Origin: Acidithiobacillus acidisediminis
GTDB lineage: Bacteria > Pseudomonadota > Gammaproteobacteria > Acidithiobacillales > Acidithiobacillaceae
Assembly: GCF_023277115.1 (NCBI RefSeq)
Contig: NZ_JALQCS010000001.1
Span: 124,001-188,000 of the forward strand
DNA length: 64,000 nt
Direction of reading: 5' to 3'
Positions within the stretch are counted from its first letter, which is position 1. Every line of letters starts with the position of its first letter. The notes under the pieces are model-generated. The model was not told the origin of the DNA. It ran no database searches and saw nothing but the letters and a program-made list of their open reading frames with translations. A program made the translations under genes and the position numbers. Positions 57,130 through 64,000 of this stretch are shown piece by piece.

Positions 57130-58308
57130 TCAAGACGTCGCGTTTGCGGACCAACTGGGATGAACATTCCCGTGGACCCCAAAGCGATAGGCGTGAGCGT
57201 ACCATCCCAAGGCAAAGAGGGCGAGATTTTGGTTGTAATAATGTATGGGCGGATGGCCATACAGGCCAGTATCCGGATCTTTCTCTAGTTCCAGACGATG
57301 CAGCTGTATGGAAAGAGATTTTTGCATTTGAAAGCGTGCCAAAAAAGGAATGAGAGCAGCCGAAAAACCGCTCGGTCCGATACCCTCCGACTCCCCGGTC
57401 ATGACATTTACTTTTAACGGCGGGAGATCATTGGACTGCATATACAGCGCCATGCCCCACAACGCATCGAGCACCGTTTTTGCTCCGGGCGTCTGCGGAT
57501 TTGTCATCCCCGCCCAGAGATAGACGCGGATGGCATTATAACTTCCATACACCCCCTGCGGCGCAGAAAAAAATCCTCGACTGGGATCGTAGGCAACCCA
57601 ACCGGGTGAGAAGCCATGCGGAGCGGTTTTTTGTAGGATGCTCGGCAGATTCTTGAGCATCGTCGCCCACGGACCATCGGGCAGGCTTTGCGCCAAGGCG
57701 GCCAGCAAGAATGGCGGTAGGTAACTCGGATTAATGATCAATGTCGAGCCAAAATGAAAATATTTTTCCCCTGGAATCAACATTGGTCCGACACCTTCCA
57801 TGGGCAGGATCTCTTTCTGCGCAATGCGCTGTGCCAAGGCCTGCCCTAACTGCGTGTAAGTCGGTTTATTCCATAAACGACCTGCCTCGACGAGGTCATA
57901 GGCAATCCAGAGATCTGAATCGGCCGCATGATTGTGGCTCAATATTCCCCATTTCCCGTCTTTATCCTTGCCCCAGCGCCAAGCTGGTAAATTCTTTGCC
58001 AAATCACCATCGGCAAGATTACTCTGCGTCCACGCCAGTATCTTTGCAAAAACCTTTGGTTCATTCGCAACCAAAGCAAAGAACAACGCATAGGATTGAC
58101 CCTCCGATGTGGTGATACCACCTTCGTACCAATCAATAACTCGTCCCTGCTGGTCCACGAAACCTCGCTGGTAGTCCGCCCAGAACTGGCGCCAATCATT
58201 CACGGTATTGGCCTGGGCGCAAGGTACGAACCATAGCAGGGCAAGTCCGAAACAGATCAGCGATCGCCACACGGAATACCCTCTGCGGGCCCGGTACATC
58301 GATAGCAT
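57130..58308 (-). CDS. bcsZ: Cellulose-operon endoglucanase, GH8
   Basis: Periplasmic endo-1,4-glucanase needed for proper cellulose export. The 392-residue protein has a signal peptide (ending CAQA-NT) and the family 8 catalytic residues: Glu69 in ITTSEGQSYA and the acidic pair in HNHAADSDLW (130-132). Start ATG 58308 overlaps the preceding stop as TAATG. It is the last bcs gene here; the next gene downstream is patB. Confidence 0.93.
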   Translation of the reverse strand: MLSMYRARRGYSVWRSLICFGLALLWFVPCAQANTVNDWRQFWADYQRGFVDQQGRVIDWYEGGITTSEGQSYALFFALVANEPKVFAKILAWTQSNLADGDLAKNLPAWRWGKDKDGKWGILSHNHAADSDLWIAYDLVEAGRLWNKPTYTQLGQALAQRIAQKEILPMEGVGPMLIPGEKYFHFGSTLIINPSYLPPFLLAALAQSLPDGPWATMLKNLPSILQKTAPHGFSPGWVAYDPSRGFFSAPQGVYGSYNAIRVYLWAGMTNPQTPGAKTVLDALWGMALYMQSNDLPPLKVNVMTGESEGIGPSGFSAALIPFLARFQMQKSLSIQLHRLELEKDPDTGLYGHPPIHYYNQNLALFALGWYAHAYRFGVHGNVHPSWSANATS

Positions 58309-60398
58309 TATGGATTCAAGCGCCACATATTCCCCAGAAGAGCAGCCGGCGACAGCGTTCTCTGCATCTGACCAGAAAACACGTAACGAATTCCCACTCC
58401 GATGTTTGTTTGTGCAAACGCCGGGTTAGCCTGATAGGCGGCACTGCCATCAAAATACCAGTGCTGCCCGAGTTTCTGCGTAAGTTCCAAATCGACGCTG
58501 CCGGAAATATTGCTATTCTCTGCTGCGGCAAATTCGGCGATGGGCTGATTTATCTCGCCCGTCGAGAGGATATTGGGCAGCTGAGACACGGGGATCACTG
58601 ATGCCGCCGCAGTACGCGCCCACTGGTAGCCGACCGATGCCGCGAGAGACAACGATCCCCCTTGCCACCAGTGGCTAACTACCGCAGCAAGTTGTGGCTG
58701 CAACAACCATTGCGGGCTGTAGTAATCGCCATATCCCGGACTGCCAAAATTTTCATTGCGTGCATACCCTTCAGCGTACAACGCCGGGCCCAGCGCCGAC
58801 CACCAACCGTCATTCACAAAGATCGGCTTCATCGCCGACAGATAACTGGTCCAGCCATAGTTGTTGCGAATGTTACGCCCCGTAATCGCGTTGAGATGAA
58901 GCGTGGCAAGATAATTCCACGACATCGTCTTGGGACCGGCAAGGTAGCCTGCGAACCCCAACTGATTGCGCATGGCCGCGCCCCACTGATAAGGCAAGAC
59001 CAGTGCATTTTTTCCTGGCTGGTCTAGCGTCAACAATCCCTTGGTACCGTTATAGGAAATCCAACTCTGCCGTACCGCATCGCGTAGCGCCTCCACCGTC
59101 CAATAGGAACCCTTGGTACTGGTGTTACGGCGATACTGCAAGAGGGCCTGTGGTGAACCGCCACCGAGGCTGCTCGGCGACGTCCAGCCCAACGCCGCAC
59201 GCCATTCCTGCCCCGGCAATCGGTCATCTACACCAAGCAAAATACTGGGAGCCCGCCAGGTGGAAAGACCATTGGATGGCGCAAACTGGAGAGTTTGCGT
59301 TGACCCCAGAAAGGTCGTCGACTGCACGGAACCAATATTGGAATTCAGCAAATCACTATGCAATTGCGCAAAGGCAGACCAATGCCAGTTCAACCCCCAC
59401 TGCGCCCAGATACCGGGCGCAAGCGCTTGCAGACGACTGCTACCTGCACCCAGCCCCCCACGTTGTAGCCAGCTCGTTCCCAGCAAGAGAAAACTGGCTC
59501 GCGTCGGTGGCAAGATTACCCGTCCTTTTGCACTCAAACCCCACGGAATTTCGTCGATGTGGTCCACATTGGCGGCCATGGTCTGCATGGGCAAGAATGT
59601 CGATAGGGCCCCAGGGACCTGTTGCGCCAACTGATATGCCGTAGCGAGGGAATGGCTATTATAGTCCGTGAGGGCCACCCCAGACGCATTGCTGGAACTC
59701 GGATCGTGGCGATACAAGACGTGAAAAATTTTCCCCGCATGGGAATATTCGTGCAAGTGGATCAGAGACCATGCCGCAATGCTTTGCATGCCCGCCGACA
59801 GAGGCTGCTTTTCCTGAATAGCGTGGAGATAATGCAGCGTCTGCCGATACTTTCCTTGCCGATAGGCGGCCAGTGCGCGCTGCTGAAAATACCAGACAAA
59901 CACCGATCGTCCAGCAGCTGAATCCGGCGAAAGATGGGCCAGGGCCTGTCCTGCCTGCTCCGTGGAGCCCGTAGCAACGGCCAAGGTCGCGGCCGTCTGC
60001 CAATCCTTCTGTTTTCCCGACCACTGGGCGGCGAGAAACCACCAGTGCAACGCCGCATGGCTACGGTCCAGCGCGCCGAGGATGCTGGCGATCAGCCGCG
60101 CGTTGCTGGCATGCTCGCCCCGCTCAATGGTCGCAAGATGCGGCTGGAGCAGCAGCCAAGCGCGCTGATTCTGTCCCTTCCCATGCAAGCGCGCAGCAAC
60201 ACCCAGTAGGTAATCAAGATGCCATTGCTCCAATTGCGGCGCTGCATCCGGATATTTTTCCCTAGCGGTCTGATAGAGGAGGTTCACCACATTTTCCGGG
60301 AGTACATCGCTCGCGTTACCGAGTAGGGCTTGCGCATGGGCGACATTACTTGCTCGCCTGTATCTGCTGCAGATAATAGCGACTCGCTTCCAAATCAT
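58308..60398 (-). pseudogene. bcsC: BcsC-like cellulose exporter, C-terminal part (TPR and beta-barrel), frame-split
   Basis: A 696-residue frame. The N-terminal half is TPR-like helix pairs, and the second half (from about 340) is an outer-membrane beta-barrel whose strands carry alternating aromatic residues, as in BcsC. It has no signal peptide: the first 15 residues (MIWKRVAIICSRYRR) are not one, so alone it could not reach the outer membrane. The preceding gene in the other frame ends in the same TPR register at 60346, with a signal anchor at its start. The two together read as one bcsC with a +1 shift near 60350. Whether this is a sequencing error, a mutation or a programmed shift cannot be told from the window. 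Confidence 0.8.
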
Positions 60399-61143
60399 TT
60401 CCCGTCAGTGCCTGGGCATGGGCGAGCAATAGGGCATTTTCCGGAAATGTCGCCGACGAAAAGGCGCCTGGATAGCGGCGCTGCAACGAAATGATCGCGC
60501 GCCAATCGTTCTGCTTGGCCAAAATCGGGGCTTGGGCAGCAGCCTGATCCAAGTGCAAAATTTTCAGCATTGCCAAAGGTGGATGATAAGCAGGATTATG
60601 GAGTTCTGCCTCTTTGATTTTGGCCTGCATTTCTTGCGCGGTTGCGCCATTTTCCAGGGCTTCCCACAGTCTGCGATCCATCACCACCGACTGCATACTG
60701 GCCTCAACTGCATGCTCTTGCGCTGCCTCCGGTCCGTTGGCATAGCGGGCAATGAAATCCTGCAGAGCTCGTCTTGCCTGCCCTACGCTACCATGATTTA
60801 TTTGCTTCCAGGTCTTTACTTCAGCAAGTACAAAGGTCATCTCCTCGTCTGGATGCCAGCCATGAAACTTCTTTTGCGTGGATTGTATTTCAGCCATTGC
60901 CGCCGCAATATTTTTTTGATTGATTTCCTCCCAGATATGTTTTACCGCAGCATCCAACTCCGGTGAGTTCGCCCCTTTCTCGCCGCTCACTTGTTCCACG
61001 ATATTGCTCGATTCCTGGCGATTCACTACCGTTGCGACGGCCGGCCGGCTTGTCATGCCAATCAGGAGCACGAGAAGCAGTGCGATGGCATTGCCGTTAC
61101 CAAGATCCGTGGGGAGATAGCGTCGGTCATGTTGATTGTTCAT
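60346..61143 (-). pseudogene. bcsC: BcsC-like exporter, N-terminal part (signal anchor and TPR), frame-split
   Basis: A 265-residue frame with an N-terminal hydrophobic stretch (about 19-31, AIALLLVLLIGMT) and a helical TPR-like body (ELDAAVKHIWEEINQKN, NALLLAHAQALTGNDLEAS). It stops with TAA at 60346-60348. The ORF that follows in frame +1 continues the helix repeats. Starting ATG 61143 overlaps the bcsB stop by 17 bp, as expected for bcsC. Alternatively it is a separate periplasmic TPR partner. Confidence 0.75.
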
Positions 61144-63241
61144 GCGTTTCCTCCATGCGCCAGCGGCGACGTTTTTTTTGTATAATCACCCAGCCAGAGG
61201 CGGTTCCGCCAGCAACCAGCAAGAGGGCAATCAATATCCACCAGTATGGCCGGATAGAAAACAGATAAATCCAGTACCAGGGGCTGTTTCGCCTACCATA
61301 GATTTGCTGCCTACCAAACAGGGTCGATTGATATCGGCCTTGCTGATCGATCCAAGCAAAATCTCCACGGAGACCATCCCAGTTTTTCTCCTTTACGAGC
61401 TGGTAGCTTGCAGTCTCGAAATCCGCTGCATCGCCCGCGGTGAAGATCAATTTCCACCAATGATCACTCGCTCCATTGCGGCTTTCCATCAGAAAGGCCG
61501 CGGGCTGCAGCCCCTGTTCGCCACTCCACGGCGATTTGTCCGAACCGGCGAGTTGCCAGCGCAAGCCATTGGCAAGAAGCTGAACCGGGGCGCCCGCCAA
61601 TGCAGACTGGGAGAGATGGGATTGGGTAGCGAAGATGATCTCGTTGGTGCCCGCATGAACGCCATCAATTTGTGCGATGGCATCGGGCAGATTGCTTCTG
61701 GCAGCCTGGGCGAGCCGCGCAAAAAGAGTCAGGCCGGCGCTCTCCTCCTGTGGCGATGGGTCTAAATAAATCAGACTCAACTTCTCCCCACCTGTCCGCA
61801 CCAGTGGAAAACCGGTACGGGCGAAGAGGCGGAGATCTGGAAGCATGGCATAGTCGTGGGTAGGCGGAATACGCAGTGTCGATCCCGCCAACAAACTGGC
61901 CGTGGCTCCAGTAATCTCCAGGTTGATGTGGTTCATTCCTGCCGCCAAGGTGGAAAAGGGCACCCGGGTTTCGTAGTGGGCCGCACCAAGACCCAGGTGC
62001 CACTGGGAGATCCATTGCCCATTGGCCAAAATCGTGATCAGGGGGCGGCGCGTTGTTTTTTTGTCTGGTGTCACATCCAGATTCAATTTCATGACCATTT
62101 GTGCCTGGCGATCCGCAAATTGCCCACCTGGCATCCAAAAAGAAAAGTGAATCATCTTGCCAGCCAATATCTCGCCATCCACATCCTGCGAATGGGCGCT
62201 GCGAATCGGCACTTCCATGCCGGGCTGTAAGGCGGGAGGATTTTGAACCCGATCAAAATGTGCTTGTGTCGGAGCCAAACTCTTGGGTACCTGCCATACA
62301 TTGCCAACGGGCACAGCCTCTCGGTTACTCGCGAAGGTGCGCGCCGCCTGCAAGACGTCTGCAGGCGTAGGCCCGGTAATCACGAGATCCACCCCTCCGT
62401 CGCCAGCAGCGGAGCGTTGCAGCAGCATTACTGGGCCATTGAACTGCCCTAGTTTGCCATAGCTACCGGACAGTTCTTCTTCGGTTCCGATCACCACCGT
62501 CATGGGGGCATGGGAATTTTGCAGCGCGGTCTTTCCTGCGCCAGAAGCAGTCGTCTGTTGCACATGCACAAGGACTGGCGCCTGCGCTCGCAAGGCAATT
62601 CCGGCAACCACCTGTTGCGCTGCAGTCAAGATTTGCGGCGTCGGAGCGCCATCCAGCTCTAGAGGTAACGTCCATGCACCACTCTGGCTGGCATCACGAA
62701 GCATATCGTCGAAATCTGCAAAATCGACCTTCTGCCAAGGGAGATGATGCGCTTGGTAGCCGAGCGACGAGCGGTAGAGATCAAGCTGAGTCCAAGCGTT
62801 GGACTTCGCGGCATCAGGATGGGCAAGCTTCAGTTGGATTTCCACCTCATGCCCACCGGCCGCGATGGCGTGATTGGCGAGACGAATAACCGCCTGTCCT
62901 TCCGGATACTTTGGGCTTTCCTGTACCGCACCCACATCGCGGCCATCCAAAGATACCACCAGTTCCGTGCCCGGCGCCGTTCCAGGACTCACGAAGTAGA
63001 ATAAATGGAGTAAAGCCTGATCGGCTTCTTGCTGTTTGGGGACTGTCCACGGAATTTCCAGGCGCGGGCTTTGCGCAGAAATCTGCGCATACTGCGATCC
63101 CTGAATCAGTTCCGCGAGCGAATGCCGCACCGGCGTATCCGCATGTACAACGCCGGGCAACAGCAAAGAAAAACAAAAGATCAGGCCTAGCCAACGCCAG
63201 AGAAAACCAGCATTGCGTCCAGCGCTTTCGCAATCTGTCAT
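61127..63241 (-). CDS. bcsB: Cellulose synthase regulatory subunit BcsB
   Basis: A 704-residue periplasmic protein with an N-terminal signal/anchor, two carbohydrate-binding-type domains joined to flavodoxin-like domains, and a C-terminal membrane helix (WYWIYLFSIRPYWWILI) followed by a basic tail. This is the normal BcsB layout that guides the glucan from BcsA. ATG 63241 overlaps the bcsA stop by ATGA, so the subunits are made in step. A longer in-frame extension upstream is rejected. Confidence 0.9.
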   Translation of the reverse strand: MTDCESAGRNAGFLWRWLGLIFCFSLLLPGVVHADTPVRHSLAELIQGSQYAQISAQSPRLEIPWTVPKQQEADQALLHLFYFVSPGTAPGTELVVSLDGRDVGAVQESPKYPEGQAVIRLANHAIAAGGHEVEIQLKLAHPDAAKSNAWTQLDLYRSSLGYQAHHLPWQKVDFADFDDMLRDASQSGAWTLPLELDGAPTPQILTAAQQVVAGIALRAQAPVLVHVQQTTASGAGKTALQNSHAPMTVVIGTEEELSGSYGKLGQFNGPVMLLQRSAAGDGGVDLVITGPTPADVLQAARTFASNREAVPVGNVWQVPKSLAPTQAHFDRVQNPPALQPGMEVPIRSAHSQDVDGEILAGKMIHFSFWMPGGQFADRQAQMVMKLNLDVTPDKKTTRRPLITILANGQWISQWHLGLGAAHYETRVPFSTLAAGMNHINLEITGATASLLAGSTLRIPPTHDYAMLPDLRLFARTGFPLVRTGGEKLSLIYLDPSPQEESAGLTLFARLAQAARSNLPDAIAQIDGVHAGTNEIIFATQSHLSQSALAGAPVQLLANGLRWQLAGSDKSPWSGEQGLQPAAFLMESRNGASDHWWKLIFTAGDAADFETASYQLVKEKNWDGLRGDFAWIDQQGRYQSTLFGRQQIYGRRNSPWYWIYLFSIRPYWWILIALLLVAGGTASGWVIIQKKRRRWRMEETHEQST

Positions 63242-64000
63242 CGGGATCTTCCAACCGAACGTGGCATGCGGCGCATCATTGCCGTTGATCTGCCGAGAAG
63301 ATGCATCCCGCTCGCGACCTTGGCCCGCCCCTGCGTGGCCCACAGAAATTTACCCCAATAACCCAGACCTGCCGCCGTTTTGCTGCAGAAATAACTGTAG
63401 GAATAGATGAAGCCAACGCGCTTTTTGCGGTGCGCGGAATACCTCGCGACCTGTTCACTATCCGCGTACAAAAGAGCAACGACCTCCTGCTTTTGTGCCA
63501 CATCGGCATACTGAAACGCTAGTCCTACATTTCCATCCCAGCTGGGCACCAGGACGACGGGCAACGAACTGGTGGAACAAGCGCGAGGGCCTTCCATAAT
63601 CAGTCGCACCGACAAGATGCTCGCCGATATTTGTTCTACGCTGGCGGGCCAATGCGCATGCCGAAAGCCCACCCCACCCACAGACAAATCACTCACCGGC
63701 AGACGAATCACGGTCCCCGATTTGAGCGTGATTTCACCAAGCACGCGCGCATCAGCATCCCCGGTCACAGCGCGATAACTTCCACGCACTTGGCGCCGCT
63801 CCAACATGACTACTATGGTGGCGGTAATGATCAGAAAATTCAGCAGCTCCCAAATCATCGTAAACACTAGCTGTGGACGCTCTCCGGGCGAACTGATCCA
63901 ACGCCATGCACCAACGACCAGCGAGGTAAATATGATCATAAAAAACAGTGCCTGTACGCGAATGGCAGACGATACGAAATCTTGATCCAACTGCTCACCC
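63238..64000 (-). CDS. bcsA: Cellulose synthase catalytic subunit, C-terminal part with PilZ domain (5' end outside window)
   Basis: 254 residues of the C-terminal part are visible; the frame stays open through the window end with no start codon. Two membrane helices are followed by the PilZ domain with the c-di-GMP motif RRQVR (63796-63798 begins R) and DLSVGG (D at 63688-63690), both complete. The synthase core lies outside. It is the first gene of the leftward bcsA-B-C-Z operon and should be activated by c-di-GMP. Confidence 0.9.
   Translation of the reverse strand, partial: GEQLDQDFVSSAIRVQALFFMIIFTSLVVGAWRWISSPGERPQLVFTMIWELLNFLIITATIVVMLERRQVRGSYRAVTGDADARVLGEITLKSGTVIRLPVSDLSVGGVGFRHAHWPASVEQISASILSVRLIMEGPRACSTSSLPVVLVPSWDGNVGLAFQYADVAQKQEVVALLYADSEQVARYSAHRKKRVGFIYSYSYFCSKTAAGLGYWGKFLWATQGRAKVASGMHLLGRSTAMMRRMPRSVGRSR

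Noticed and set aside
60347-60398. Separate start of the downstream bcsC part at the TAATG overlap
   Set aside because: That ATG frame stops after about 20 codons, so it cannot express the barrel part.

Overview
The window looks like a chromosomal segment of an acidophilic, sulfur-oxidising gammaproteobacterium/Acidithiobacillia member, most likely the genus Acidithiobacillus. The support is GC-rich coding sequence, typical proteobacterial operons (miaB-phoH-ybeY-corC-lnt and rpsP-rimM-trmD-rplS), a P3A-type proton ATPase, a small SoxXA-binding-like protein and a cellulose operon. The genus is an inference from gene content, not a database result. No rRNA, phage, insertion sequence or CRISPR array was seen. 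Two tRNAs are present: Pro-TGG and Arg-CCT.

Layout. 1-10.7 kb: the N-terminal part of glyA, two unknown genes, a thioredoxin-TPR protein, a Deg-type lipoprotein protease, then a long leftward block (ffh, rpsP, rimM, trmD, rplS, an unknown gene, ogt, xerD). 10.8-18 kb: a diiron oxygenase-like gene, phosphoglucomutase, tRNA-Pro, sppA, a 2OG-Fe oxygenase and an EamA permease. 18-25 kb: the leftward miaB-phoH-ybeY-corC-lnt operon and selO. 26-33.5 kb: murI in a leftward glycogen/alpha-glucan cluster (glgC, two GH57 enzymes, ROK glucokinase). 33.6-38 kb: a methyltransferase, ubiC-ubiA, a spacer with two DnaA boxes, and priA.

38-47.7 kb is the most interesting part. A VpsR-like sigma-54 activator with a degenerate receiver domain is followed by a near-perfect -24/-12 promoter. 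That promoter precedes an apparent functional-amyloid (Fap-type) operon: a small secreted protein, FapB-like, FapC-like with at least six amyloid repeats, a FapD-like C39 peptidase and a FapE-like protein. The same operon continues into a PgaC-like glycosyltransferase and a TPR/beta-barrel exporter. A FapF-like barrel gene lies convergently at the end. The arrangement suggests one regulon making both the protein fibre and a polysaccharide of the biofilm matrix.

47.8-57.1 kb: a cold-shock protein with promoter and terminator, a DEAD-box helicase, a metallo-beta-lactamase-like protein without metal ligands, a CaCA exchanger, tRNA-Arg, a proton-type P-ATPase overlapping a CoA-disulfide-reductase-like flavoprotein, and a PatB-type lyase. 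57.1-64 kb: a leftward cellulose operon, bcsA (cut by the window end, with PilZ), bcsB, a bcsC that is split by a frame change, and bcsZ. The window therefore holds two matrix systems, one with a c-di-GMP-binding PilZ domain and one next to a VpsR-like regulator, so surface attachment is the main biological theme.
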